From an uncultured Flavihumibacter sp. (GTDB lineage: Bacteria; Bacteroidota; Bacteroidia; Chitinophagales; Chitinophagaceae): a DNA stretch of 64,000 nt. The notes under the pieces are model-generated. The model worked only from the letters and a program-made list of their open reading frames with translations, searched no databases and was not told the DNA's origin. Location: the NCBI GenBank assembly GCA_902168105.1, contig CABHOY010000033.1:1-64000 (forward strand). Reading direction: 5' to 3'. Positions 53,901-62,498 of the stretch are shown here, one piece after another (the stretch's first letter is position 1; each line of letters opens with the position of its first letter). Position numbers and translations under genes: made by a program.

Positions 53901-55613
53901 GGTGTCGCCACCAAACTTTCCTTCCATCAGGTTAAAGCGTACGTCGATATTGAGATTGGCGGTACTATCGTTCTTAGTTTCGAGGGCGATCTCTTTAATG
54001 CCCACCGGGAAATTGGAAATGGTATTCTCATCCCTATAGCCAAAATACTTAGCCTGGAGATAAGGCGCTTTGGCTTGCAGATGTAACTCCTGGAACATGA
54101 TGCCTTTAAATTTGGCTATAGGGTTTCCGTTGTCATCTACTTTCAGTGATGATGCCAGGATCAGATAACCATTCAACATGGCTTCCGGCTCAAAACGGCC
54201 ATCCGCCAGTTTTAACTGCACCCACGAGTTAGGGTTTAGCTGGACTTTTGCCCGCCATAACTTAAAGTCCATGGTGTCGATCGTATTCAGCTTCAGGATG
54301 TATTCATTATCTGCTGTAATAACTGCAGAATAACCCAGCGGGTCTTTCGCCACGGGCAAACCAAGCATACCGTTGAATGCAGCGCCCGTAAGATGGTTGG
54401 CTACAAAGTCAACCTCCATATGGTCTACAGAGAAACGCCAGCCGGCTGCACTACCATCTGATAATATATTATTGGCAAAGAAGTTGCCGGAGATACCGTT
54501 ATTATCAATGAGCAGGTTCTTACTGCCAAAGGAGACACGTTTGTTGGACTGGCCGCGTATCTGGAATTGTTTAGGCAACGTTACTTCGAGGTCCGATACA
54601 TATACCCCACGCCACAAGTTAGGGTCATCCGCAGGCATGTAGCGTTCCTGGTAATCTTTTGGATACACAACGTCGGGCGAGTTACGAAGGTCGCTGCCAT
54701 CATACACGGCTTTACCTACCTTGAAGCCCACACCTTTGAGCGGCGTTACTTCAAATGCAGGCAGTTCAACGCTTACGAGTATATCATTCCAGTCGCTCAC
54801 CACCGTATTGAATGATGCTTTGACCTGTGCAGAAGTGTCAGTATTCCTTTCTCCATCTGCTTTTAAAGGCACCAACATGCTTCGCGGGAACATCAGTTCA
54901 CCGGTAACGCCCAACTCCTTAAAACCGTTACAATCTATTGTTACATAAGTCTGGTCAAGGCCCTGGCCGGTTTTCATATCCATACCACCCTTTAATATCA
55001 GGGCAGCGGTACCACCACCCAGTCGTATGGGTACGTCTCCCAGCAATACCAGTTTGGCGTCGCCCAGTATACCGCCTTTATACGAGAGCTTAAGGCCCTT
55101 TAAACCAAAGAAGATCTCACGCGGCTCCTGCGGTATCTGCACCTTGGCGTATACCGTAAGCTCTGCATAGGTAGAATAGAACATGGCATTACTCACCGCA
55201 ATCGTTACAGTTGTATTGCCAACGGTCTTAAAAAGCCCTATTGGCAGCTCATTCAGGTCGTCTGGCTTGAGGGAGGATGTATAGCGGTTACTCTTATCTA
55301 TCTTCTCGAATTCAGCCTTCGCAATATCGCGGTACATGTGGGCGCTACTGTCAGTATCATATAGACTTCGCAGCGTAGCATCGGAGAACAAACCGGTTTC
55401 TGGCGCTATCAATGCTTCCGCCACCAGCTGCTTATCTATTTCCGGAAAGCTGCGGCTTTCCATCATACTGGTAGCCATGTCATTAGCAGGTAGTATACGG
55501 GTCCTGACATAATCACTGTCAGCCGCGCGCACGGCAACCACATGACCAATAATTAATAACGTTAACAGGCTAATGTAACGGCAATAGAATCTTTGCAGGT
55601 AAAGTTTTACCAT
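50937..55613 (-). CDS. Very large exported beta-rich protein, first gene of the surface operon
   Basis: A 1558-aa protein with a signal peptide in residues 1-31 (ending A-V-R-A-A). Residues 32-130 are helical. The long middle (130-1130) alternates short strands in a repetitive pattern, with many F/L-K-x-x-x-L-x-x-K-A blocks. A helical K-L-Q-A-E-E-Q-K-A-I-A-K-L insert lies near 775. About residues 1160-1370 contain Ig/FN3-like domains (G-L-K-A-N-T-A-Y-Q-F-D-V-V-A). The C-terminus lacks a T9SS sorting domain. No family was recognised with confidence. As the first and biggest gene, it is probably the core of the assembly. Its stop overlaps the start of the FN3 gene. Confidence 0.82.
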   Translation of the reverse strand: MVKLYLQRFYCRYISLLTLLIIGHVVAVRAADSDYVRTRILPANDMATSMMESRSFPEIDKQLVAEALIAPETGLFSDATLRSLYDTDSSAHMYRDIAKAEFEKIDKSNRYTSSLKPDDLNELPIGLFKTVGNTTVTIAVSNAMFYSTYAELTVYAKVQIPQEPREIFFGLKGLKLSYKGGILGDAKLVLLGDVPIRLGGGTAALILKGGMDMKTGQGLDQTYVTIDCNGFKELGVTGELMFPRSMLVPLKADGERNTDTSAQVKASFNTVVSDWNDILVSVELPAFEVTPLKGVGFKVGKAVYDGSDLRNSPDVVYPKDYQERYMPADDPNLWRGVYVSDLEVTLPKQFQIRGQSNKRVSFGSKNLLIDNNGISGNFFANNILSDGSAAGWRFSVDHMEVDFVANHLTGAAFNGMLGLPVAKDPLGYSAVITADNEYILKLNTIDTMDFKLWRAKVQLNPNSWVQLKLADGRFEPEAMLNGYLILASSLKVDDNGNPIAKFKGIMFQELHLQAKAPYLQAKYFGYRDENTISNFPVGIKEIALETKNDSTANLNIDVRFNLMEGKFGGDTRLALVGGFDQSKGLQTWEFKKIKLDSISVHADLSEAMSISGLLKVYDDDAVYGDAISGEVNASFMKGKIKIKTRAMFGAKDFRYWYVDGKAEFKPGIAVAPPLKISGFGGGAYYRMKKEGIDTIASPTGVKYVPDSTAGLGIKAAVLFDMVEDKVVHGEVSFEVAFNRTGGVNFMGLYGYAKILATVPMGNITGKIAKQFAKLQAEEQKAIAKLGDAGQKLEELKVSDPSSAAALLSGDQNLAAEVGVTAYVGIQYDFTTSTLHGNFDMFVNVANGMLTGISSDNRAGWAVLHISPSEWYLHMGTPTNRLGMKFSIGGLSIKSGNYLMVGDKIPGSPPPPQEVADILGVDIQELDYMRDANALGEGRGFAFGASLAVETGDISFLILYANFKAGLGFDIMLKDYGDAHCVGSSEKIGIDGWYANGQAYVYLQGELGVKVNLKFIKARVPLISGAAAMLMQAKLPNPTWVRGYMAVKFSVLNGLVKGNMRMKVVIGEECEIVMNGNSPVDVKIISDIKPATNADAVDVFTAPQAAFNMRIGQQFDVDDDNGTKTYRTRLASFTVMDNGTVIPGRLEWNSNNDGVSFYSKEVLPSKKQLTATVKVTFEQRQNNGTWQTAYVDGKPGEESESVTFTTGTAPDYIPMQNIAYAYPVVNQQYYYKDESDKGTINLSTGQGYLFDAKWQYAINFKDAAGQTTKVDMTYDEASQIIHFTPTGLKANTAYQFDVVAVPPGAQSTDEVVAYQQQQDAGEDGGYSVANNQAQTVSRGDVAKSLLHYSFRTSKFNTFGEKMQSLRLKDGVGETVSTDVVRLLADVGDYEGFEVVEMTGTNYSGYKPMVNVEAVMDDAYYTSDINPLLYSNYPINNEVFITKRNTDELGITPSKAFIVMPTYLAEASTGKVTSWIKSRLPYLYNLPQIYNEDYKELQYNVTNRYMGTEEAAKYDYLINGHFPFIRYGAYKVKYQYVLPDGTKTSSAVFNYHNPFKTTGF

Positions 55614-55901
55614 AGGTTCAGGAGTAATAGGTATAGGGTTGTCGGGAGGAAGAGCTCAGTTAACGACGGATTCAATTACGACATAGTACAACAGTTGTGT
55701 CCAGACGCTCTAAACATTCCCTTAACAAATTTGATGTAAATATTAGTGATTTTTTGATATTGGCAAAAAGAATTATTTGTCAATTGGACGCAATTGGGGT
55801 TGAGTAGTGGGGCCGCTTTACGGTCTTGTTTGCGTATCATATTAAAAACCATGATGTTGGTTTGCGCAGGATCGGAGGAGTAACATTTCGGTTGTAGGGT
55901 A
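55614..55901. other. Upstream region of the surface operon
   Basis: About 290 bases of AT-rich sequence should contain the operon promoter. On the minus strand, a TTTTTG element and a TAATATTT element lie about 20 bases apart near 55735-55770; this is a loose match to the Bacteroidota -33/-7 boxes. Nothing else is recognised. Confidence 0.35.
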
Positions 55902-55933
55902 TTATAAAGGCCGGCTCCAACCGGCCTTTATAA
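55902..55933 (-). terminator. Rho-independent terminator
   Basis: Perfect 13-base arms TTATAAAGGCCGG and CCGGCCTTTATAA surround a six-base loop. It ends the gene at 55961-56344. Confidence 0.8.
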
Positions 55934-55960
55934 TAAGGGATTCCCGTCTTGTTAGCTTAG

Positions 55961-56344
55961 TTAGATAACTGCTCTTAAAACAAGATCTTCGTCGTCATCA
56001 CCACCATCTTCTTCGATGACCTCCCAGTTGAGTTTTTCCGCAATACCGATAAGCAGGTCCACATATCTTTTTCCGTACGAAGGATCTCTCTTGGAACCAA
56101 CTACCACAATCAAGGTAACGACTTCACTATTAAAATCTTCAGATCGACCGTAACTGCCATCGGTAGAATTAATAGCGGTGACACTTATCCAGGGAAAATT
56201 TTCGGTATTGCTGAATGACTGGTCTCCTTTAGGTTGCAATACGCCGGTTTCTCCCAAAGCTTTTAAAACAAGATCGGTCGGTAGCTGATCACTATAGGTG
56301 TTGCTGCCTCTGATCTCGTAATACCAATATAGGCTGGACCACAT
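55961..56344 (-). CDS. Hypothetical protein, 127 aa
   Basis: A small cytoplasmic-looking protein without signal peptide. The N-terminus is aromatic (M-W-S-S-L-Y-W-Y-Y-E). A strand-rich centre (V-V-T-L-I-V-V-V-G-S-K) and an acidic C-terminus (E-E-D-G-G-D-D-D-E-D) follow. No family was recognised. It is a single gene with a strong terminator. Confidence 0.7.
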   Translation of the reverse strand: MWSSLYWYYEIRGSNTYSDQLPTDLVLKALGETGVLQPKGDQSFSNTENFPWISVTAINSTDGSYGRSEDFNSEVVTLIVVVGSKRDPSYGKRYVDLLIGIAEKLNWEVIEEDGGDDDEDLVLRAVI

Positions 56345-56420
56345 AAATTTTTACTTAAGATTAAAGCCTGGCAAGCGCGAATTATTTCCAGCTCCCCAGA
56401 TATTAGAAAATCCCATCAGT

Positions 56421-57575
56421 TTATTTACTCCCCGCCGGAACAGGCTGTGCTGCCGTAGTAGGTCCTTCAACAGTAAGTTTCCCATCCTTCGAGATCTTCA
56501 TCCGGTCAATAAAGACTACGCGTTGATCGCCGGTCGCCAGTGTCCTTGCGTGGTACACACATAACATCTCTTTGCCGTCCGGTGAATAGGTAATACTATT
56601 ATGCCCCGTACCGGTTACCACACCTCCTTGCTCTACATTCTTCTGTAACACCGGATTATTAGCTGCCTTAGTGAAAGGACCGAGCGGACTTTTAGCAGTA
56701 GCATATCCTACTGCATAATTCTTGCCACCAAAATAATTTGCAGAATACATCATGTAATAAAGATCTCCTTTTTTGAAGGCTACGGAACCTTCTGTCCAAC
56801 GACGGTTAACCTCTTTTGACGTAACTGAGCGGCTTTCCCATTCCGCCTGTTTGTCGTCCATTTTTACCGGCGGACGTAGCAACAGCACCGGCTCACCAAT
56901 CACGCCACTGAAATCTGGTTTTAATTCAACGCCGTATACCCAGCTCTCTTCAACAGTATCATACCATCCCTTTTGTTTAGCCCATGCAGCTACTTCACTC
57001 TCTACAGGATGTTTGTAGCAGCAACGGGAGTAATAAAGGTACATCCTGCCGTTTTTATCAAACAGGACATTAGCGTCGATGACCGGATAACCGGGATCAA
57101 AAACAGGCTTGTTATGCAGGTCGGTGAATGGCCCGGTAGGACTGTCTGAAACAGCTACGCCAACACGAAAATTCTCCAGGTCATGATGCGGATTGTCCTT
57201 CCATTGTGCGCTGTAGAATATATAGAATTTACCATTGTGCTCATATACCTCTGGCGCCCAATAAGCGCCGTTCCATGCAGCGGTAGAGTCACTCCATCCA
57301 TTCTTGTTGGATGCATAGTATACCTGTCCTTCGTTTTTCCAGTGGATCAGATCATCCGAAGAATAAGCGGCAAAACCATTTTTAGCACCGCCGGTCCCAT
57401 ACATATAGTACTTTCCACTTTTAGCCTTTAATACATAAGGATCTCCAAATTCAACAGGCAGCGGGTTCTGATAGGTAGCTCCCGTCGCCCGCTTTTCACT
57501 TTGCGCAAATCCTTTATTATTCACAGTCAGCATCAGGCAAGCGCCGGCCAGGATATGGATCAATCGTTTCATCAT
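56421..57575 (-). CDS. GH43 family glycoside hydrolase
   Basis: A secreted glycoside hydrolase of family 43 (384 aa; signal peptide ending G-F-A-Q). The five-bladed propeller has the catalytic Asp in F-G-D-P-Y-V-L, the second Asp in V-I-D-A-N-V-L-F-D, and the catalytic Glu in R-W-T-E-G-S-V. GH43 enzymes act as xylosidases, arabinofuranosidases or arabinanases. It lies divergent to a GH39-type gene (57835) and close to a sugar-acid operon, consistent with pentosan use. Confidence 0.9.
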   Translation of the reverse strand: MMKRLIHILAGACLMLTVNNKGFAQSEKRATGATYQNPLPVEFGDPYVLKAKSGKYYMYGTGGAKNGFAAYSSDDLIHWKNEGQVYYASNKNGWSDSTAAWNGAYWAPEVYEHNGKFYIFYSAQWKDNPHHDLENFRVGVAVSDSPTGPFTDLHNKPVFDPGYPVIDANVLFDKNGRMYLYYSRCCYKHPVESEVAAWAKQKGWYDTVEESWVYGVELKPDFSGVIGEPVLLLRPPVKMDDKQAEWESRSVTSKEVNRRWTEGSVAFKKGDLYYMMYSANYFGGKNYAVGYATAKSPLGPFTKAANNPVLQKNVEQGGVVTGTGHNSITYSPDGKEMLCVYHARTLATGDQRVVFIDRMKISKDGKLTVEGPTTAAQPVPAGSK

Positions 57576-57834
57576 TACGTGTTTATTGAGGGACTGAAGT
57601 GTCCCGCGACCGATAAAAATAAAAATAAATTCCAGATATTTTCAATCTCCGGCTTTCTCATTGCCGGTCCCTGCTGATTGCATAGGGAGTTGATCCAATT
57701 GGCGCAAGGTATACTGCTTTCGACAGGCATATGCAACAGAAAGAGCTGGGAAAACTTAATAACTTTCAGTAAATTAAGCTGTAATATCGACACTTAATCT
57801 GGTCGGAAAGGAAGCTACTTAAAACAATCTATCT

Positions 57835-59535
57835 ATGAACCAAACAGGAGTATTTAGACTGGCGCTTGGATTGCTGCTGGTTGCCAACATGATCTGTACA
57901 TCCGGCTTTGCGCAAAAAGATACAGTGGCAATACAGGTGGACCTCGGAAAGTCAAAGGGGCCTATGAAACCCATTTGGGCGTGGTTCGGCTATGACGAGC
58001 CTAACTATACCTACATGAAAGATGGCAAAAAGCTACTGACGGAAATTTCCCGCTTAAGTAAGGTGCCGGTATATGTAAGAGCACATAGCCTGCTGGTAAC
58101 AGGCGATGGCAAAGCTGCGCTGAAATGGGGCTCCACCAACGCCTATACTGAGGATGAAAAAGGAAATCCCGTATACGACTGGACCATCATCGACAAAATA
58201 TTTGATACGTATATAGAACGCGGCATGAAGCCGATAGCCCAGATCGGGTTTATGCCTAAAGCATTATCTACTAAACCGGAGCCTTATCAGCATCATTGGA
58301 AACCGGGCGATAAATATTTCACCATTGAAGGAGGTTGGGCTTATCCGCCTAAAGACTATAAGAAATTTGCCGCACTGGTATACGAATGGGTAAAACACTC
58401 AGTAGCACGTTACGGTAAAAAAGAAGTGGAAAGCTGGTATTGGGAGTTATGGAATGAACCGAATATCGACTATTGGAAAGGTACCGTGGAAGAATATATC
58501 AAAATGTATGACTATACAGCAGATGCTGTAAAACGTGCTTTGCCCACAGCGAGGATAGGAGGGCCGGAAGTTACCGGACCGCAATCTCCCGGCGCCGCTA
58601 AGTTTATGCGTACATTTCTTAACCACATCGTGAGCGGTAAGAACGCTGTGACTGGTAAAACAGGCGCGCCGCTTGACGTGATCACCTTCCATGCAAAAGG
58701 ATCACCACACCTGGTGAACAATGTCGTACAAATGAACATGGGCACGCAGCTTCGTGATATTGATAGCGGCTTTACCATCGTAGCTTCTTATCCATCGTTG
58801 AAGCATCTGCCTATCATCATTGGTGAATCAGATCCCGAAGGATGTGCTGCCTGCTCCGAAGACGTTTATCCAAGTAATGCATACCGCAATGGTACTATGT
58901 ACTCCAGTTATACCGCCGCTGCTTTTGCCCGCAAATACGACCTGGCTGCAGCACATGGTGTGAACCTGGCCGGAGCAGTGACCTGGGCGTTTGAGTTTGA
59001 AGATCAAGCCTGGTTCAGAGGCTTCCGCGACCTGGCCAGCAATGGTGTAGACAAACCAGTATTGAACGTCTTCCGCATGTTCGGACTAATGAAAGGAAAC
59101 CTCGTAGAAGTTAGCGGTCAACTGAACTATGATTACCGCCTTGTGCGCGACAGCAGTGTACGCGGCGCCAAAGCCGACATCAATGCATTGGCGGCAGCAG
59201 ACGGGCACAGTGCTACCGTGATGGTATGGAATTACCATGATGATAATATCCTTGTTCCCGCATCTCCCGTTAATGTTACCGTGAAAGGCCTTCCTGCCGG
59301 CGCTGTTTTAATGAACCATTACCGGATCGACGGCGACCATAGCAACGCCTATGAAGTGTGGAAGAAGATGGGATCTCCCCAGCAACCCGACGCGGCGCAG
59401 ATCGCTACATTGGAAAAGGCAGGACAGTTGCAACTGGCAGGTTCACCTGAATGGATACACTCAGCAGGATGGAAGACTACAGTGCGTTTGCAGCTACCCC
59501 GTCAGGCCGTATCCTTATTACAATTTACCTGGTAA
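57835..59535 (+). CDS. GH39-like glycoside hydrolase (beta-xylosidase type)
   Basis: A secreted glycoside hydrolase (566 aa; signal peptide ending G-F-A-Q). The (beta/alpha)8 domain has the acid/base Glu in W-E-L-W-N-E-P-N and a candidate nucleophile Glu in P-I-I-I-G-E-S-D-P-E. The stretch V-T-W-A-F-E-F-E-D follows, and a C-terminal beta domain completes the shape of family 39 beta-xylosidases. It is divergent to the GH43 gene, so the two may share regulation. A hairpin at 59561-59598 follows the stop. Confidence 0.85.
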   Translation: MNQTGVFRLALGLLLVANMICTSGFAQKDTVAIQVDLGKSKGPMKPIWAWFGYDEPNYTYMKDGKKLLTEISRLSKVPVYVRAHSLLVTGDGKAALKWGSTNAYTEDEKGNPVYDWTIIDKIFDTYIERGMKPIAQIGFMPKALSTKPEPYQHHWKPGDKYFTIEGGWAYPPKDYKKFAALVYEWVKHSVARYGKKEVESWYWELWNEPNIDYWKGTVEEYIKMYDYTADAVKRALPTARIGGPEVTGPQSPGAAKFMRTFLNHIVSGKNAVTGKTGAPLDVITFHAKGSPHLVNNVVQMNMGTQLRDIDSGFTIVASYPSLKHLPIIIGESDPEGCAACSEDVYPSNAYRNGTMYSSYTAAAFARKYDLAAAHGVNLAGAVTWAFEFEDQAWFRGFRDLASNGVDKPVLNVFRMFGLMKGNLVEVSGQLNYDYRLVRDSSVRGAKADINALAAADGHSATVMVWNYHDDNILVPASPVNVTVKGLPAGAVLMNHYRIDGDHSNAYEVWKKMGSPQQPDAAQIATLEKAGQLQLAGSPEWIHSAGWKTTVRLQLPRQAVSLLQFTW

Positions 59536-59560
59536 GAAGATGCAGATACTCCAGGAATAG

Positions 59561-59598
59561 TTTCGCCGGAATACCACCATCAGGCTATTCCGGCGAAA
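59561..59598. terminator. Bidirectional hairpin overlapping an SDR stop codon
   Basis: Perfect 13-base arms TTTCGCCGGAATA (59561-59573) and TATTCCGGCGAAA (59586-59598) surround a 12-base loop. The right arm encodes the last residues and part of the stop of the SDR gene. No T tract follows, so it may act as an intrinsic hairpin or RNA-processing site between convergent genes. Confidence 0.65.
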
Positions 59599-60346
59599 CA
59601 CTTACAGAAGTCCAGCCACCATCAATGATCAGGTTTTGTCCTGTAATATGTTTTGCTTTATCAGAAACAAGGAAAAGTGCTGCATTGGCAATATCCGACA
59701 CAAATGCAGGTCTGCCCATAGGCGTGATACGTGACCATATCTTCTGATAGTCCGGATCTTCCAACGTCCGCTCCGTTAACGTCGCACCCGGAGAGATGGT
59801 GTTCACATTTATCTGGAACCGGGAAAGTTCAATGACGAGGTTTTTTGCCAGCATTTCTAAAGCGGCCTTACTCATTCCATATGCTGCCAGGTTCTTATGC
59901 GCCTGGTGCCCCGTTACGGAAGAGGTGAACAAGATCGACCCGCCCGTTTGCTGACGCTTCATCTCAACAGCAGCTGCCTGTGCCAGAAAGAAAGACCCGG
60001 CAAGATTGACCTGCATGATCTTGAAGAATGACTCGGGTGGGTAAGTGAAAAAGTCCCCGAATAAGGTAATACCCGCATTCGCTATAGCAATGTCGACACT
60101 GCCGAATTGCTCAATGGCAAATGCCACCATTTTTCTTATGAATGATATATCACCAGCATCCCCGGGCATTCCAACACAACTATCGATATACTGTTTATTG
60201 ATTTCGGAAACAGCTGCACTCGTCAACTCAGCACTTACATCGTTTAAAATCACTTTTGCGCCTTCCTTTGCCAGGTCCTTGCATATCTCAAAGCCAATTC
60301 CCTGGCCTGCTCCGGTAATGATTGCTACTTTATTCTTAAATGACAT
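59585..60346 (-). CDS. SDR family sugar or sugar-lactone dehydrogenase
   Basis: A classical SDR (253 aa): cofactor motif T-G-A-G-Q-G-I-G near residue 12, A-N-A-G, the catalytic Ser in F-T-S-S-V and Y-G-M-S-K, and the tail D-G-G-W-T-S. It lies 44 bases below the IlvD/Edd-type dehydratase on the same strand, so it is probably co-transcribed. In non-phosphorylating pentose or fucose pathways, an SDR oxidises the sugar or a downstream intermediate, so such a role is likely. The exact sugar is not evident. Confidence 0.88.
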   Translation of the reverse strand: MSFKNKVAIITGAGQGIGFEICKDLAKEGAKVILNDVSAELTSAAVSEINKQYIDSCVGMPGDAGDISFIRKMVAFAIEQFGSVDIAIANAGITLFGDFFTYPPESFFKIMQVNLAGSFFLAQAAAVEMKRQQTGGSILFTSSVTGHQAHKNLAAYGMSKAALEMLAKNLVIELSRFQINVNTISPGATLTERTLEDPDYQKIWSRITPMGRPAFVSDIANAALFLVSDKAKHITGQNLIIDGGWTSVSVSPE

Positions 60347-60390
60347 AGCTATTAAATTCTTATGTTCTGTTGAAAGACCAATGAATGATT

Positions 60391-62106
60391 TTAATGAGAA
60401 TCACGCACTATTTCATTACCTGATTTCCCTCTCAGAAAATCCATATCTGCTCCTAAATGAGCTTGCTGCACATGATTGATATACAGATTCACATACCCCC
60501 GGTTTGCCGATGGTTCGGGAGGAATAAAACCAGCCTTCCGGGCCGCTAATTCCTGATCGGAAACAGCAACGTTGATGGAACGGTTAGGGACGTCCAGTGT
60601 TATCACATCGCCAGTCCTGATAACAGCGAAATTATTACCTGTCGCAGCTTCCGGCGATACATGCAGTACGACCGTTCCGAATCCTGTACCGCTCATGCGA
60701 CCGTCAGATACACGTACCATATCCGTCACGCCCTTTAAGATCAATTTTTTCGGTAAGCTCATATTGCCTACTTCCGGCATACCCGGATAACCTTTCGGAC
60801 CAACATTTTTCAGCACCAGGATAGACGTTTCGTCGACATCCAGCTCGTCGCTGTCAATTCGCGCATGATAATCTTCTATACTTTCAAATACAATAGCCTT
60901 ACCTGTATGTTGCATCAGGTGGGGACTTGCCGCAGATGGTTTGATCACCGCCCCATTCTCACAAAGGTTGCCGGAAAGGATGGCCAGCCCCGTTAAATTA
61001 TTAAACGGACTATCTGTCGTTGTAATAACGTCTGTATTGTAGCACGCAGCACTGGCGTAGTTCTCCTCAATTGTACCGCCATTGACCGTTATACATTCCC
61101 TGTGCAGCAAATGGCCGAGGTGTTTGATCACCACCTGCAGACCTCCCGCATAAAACAGGTCCTCCATGAAGTACTTGCCTGAAGGCTGTAAATTGGCGAT
61201 TAGTGGGACCTCTGCAGACAAACCGTCAAAATCGCTTAACTGCAAATGAACGCCTACACGTCCGGCAATAGCCAGCAGGTGAATAACGAAATTGGTAGAT
61301 CCGCCGATAGCAGCATTTACTTTAATAGCGTTTTCGAATGCCTCACGGGTCAGTATATCGGACGGTTTAATATCTTCTTTGACCATATCGACTATCCGGA
61401 GGCCCGACAGTTGTGCAAGCACCTTCCGCCTTGAATCTGCCGCCGGAATAGCGGCATTGTTCGGCAATGAAAGTCCGAGCGATTCTACCATACACGCCAT
61501 CGATGACGCAGTGCCCATTACGGCGCAATGCCCCTGGCTTCTGCACATGGCGGCCTCAATACTTAACAGATCGCTTTCGCCGATTATATCTCCCCTCAGA
61601 TCGGAGAAGAACCGCCAGATATCACTTGTTCCGATACTACTACCCTTATGTCGACCGGTTAACATAGGGCCTCCCGAAACAACGATAGTGGGAATGTCTA
61701 CGCTACAAGCACCCATCACCAGAGAGGGAGTGGTTTTATCACAGCCGCACAATAACACAACACCGTCCAGCGGATTGGCCCGGATGCTTTCCTCCACGTC
61801 CATGCTGGCAAGGTTGCGGTACAGCATAGCAGTAGGTTTCATCAATGTTTCCCCCAGGGACATCACGGGAAACTCAACCGGAAAACCGCCTGCCTCCAGA
61901 ATACCCCTTTTCACAGATTCCGCAAGGTCTCTGAAATGCGCATTGCAAGGCGTTAACTCGCTCCAGGTATTGCAAATTCCAATGATGGGCTTATTATTAA
62001 ATTCATATTCAGGAATCCCCTGGTTTTTCATCCAGGCACGGTAGATAAACCCGTCCTTGCCCTTACGTCCAAACCAATCACTACTTCTTAGTTTCTTGTT
62101 TTTCAT
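60391..62106 (-). CDS. IlvD/Edd family sugar-acid dehydratase (arabinonate-type)
   Basis: A 571-aa dehydratase of the IlvD/Edd family. Cys residues for the Fe-S cluster are visible in I-G-I-C-N-T-W, L-L-C-G-C-D-K-T-T and C-R-S-Q-G-H-C. The N-terminal stretch S-E-L-T-P-C-N-A-H-F-R-D-L-A-E-S-V and G-E-T-L-M-K-P-T-A-M-L-Y-R-N resemble L-arabinonate and related sugar-acid dehydratases more than branched-chain amino acid IlvD. It probably makes a 2-keto-3-deoxy sugar acid. No ilv genes are nearby. The frame is open to 62124, but the ATG at 62106 starts the conserved part. Confidence 0.87.
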   Translation of the reverse strand: MKNKKLRSSDWFGRKGKDGFIYRAWMKNQGIPEYEFNNKPIIGICNTWSELTPCNAHFRDLAESVKRGILEAGGFPVEFPVMSLGETLMKPTAMLYRNLASMDVEESIRANPLDGVVLLCGCDKTTPSLVMGACSVDIPTIVVSGGPMLTGRHKGSSIGTSDIWRFFSDLRGDIIGESDLLSIEAAMCRSQGHCAVMGTASSMACMVESLGLSLPNNAAIPAADSRRKVLAQLSGLRIVDMVKEDIKPSDILTREAFENAIKVNAAIGGSTNFVIHLLAIAGRVGVHLQLSDFDGLSAEVPLIANLQPSGKYFMEDLFYAGGLQVVIKHLGHLLHRECITVNGGTIEENYASAACYNTDVITTTDSPFNNLTGLAILSGNLCENGAVIKPSAASPHLMQHTGKAIVFESIEDYHARIDSDELDVDETSILVLKNVGPKGYPGMPEVGNMSLPKKLILKGVTDMVRVSDGRMSGTGFGTVVLHVSPEAATGNNFAVIRTGDVITLDVPNRSINVAVSDQELAARKAGFIPPEPSANRGYVNLYINHVQQAHLGADMDFLRGKSGNEIVRDSH

Positions 62107-62124
62107 AATATAAGTGGAATGCAT

Positions 62125-62396
62125 TTAGTGGATGACTTAAAAATAATAATAATCCCGTAGGAAATTTAATAATCAGTTAATGGCATATCCACACATTTGG
62201 GAATTTCAGAAGTAGTTTAAACATCCTGCTTTCATGCGGACAAAATATTCCGGTGGTTTACTACGCGTTATTGAATAGCAATGACTACAGATAATGTAGC
62301 TTTTTCTATTGTCTTTGATAACGAGCCACCTCTCCAATGGAAATTACTTATCTCGACGAAGTTCCATTTAATATATAACGGATTATACTCCCAATA
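62125..62396. other. Intergenic region upstream of dehydratase
   Basis: About 270 bases with no supported gene; a 61-codon minus-strand frame has no family support. It should contain the sugar-acid operon promoter. Confidence 0.4.
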
Positions 62397-62427
62397 AAAA
62401 AGGCGGAGCGTAATGATCCGTCTTTTC
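62397..62427 (-). terminator. Terminator-like hairpin
   Basis: Stem AAAAGGCGGA/TCCGTCTTTT (62399-62408 and 62418-62427) is flanked by A and T runs. It probably serves the minus-strand DinB-like gene ending at 62499. Confidence 0.65.
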
Positions 62428-62498
62428 ATTTCAAATCCCATGAAGGCTGGCATACGTCAGCCCGCCTATAACAAACAACCAGGAAGTATCTTCCAGGA

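Noticed and set aside
57575-57793. 72-codon minus-strand frame between GH43 and GH39-like genes
   Set aside because: It lies in the divergent promoter region and has no coding character.
60391-62106. Assignment of the dehydratase as biosynthetic ilvD
   Set aside because: No other branched-chain amino acid genes nearby, and the N-terminal motifs and SDR neighbour fit sugar-acid dehydratases.
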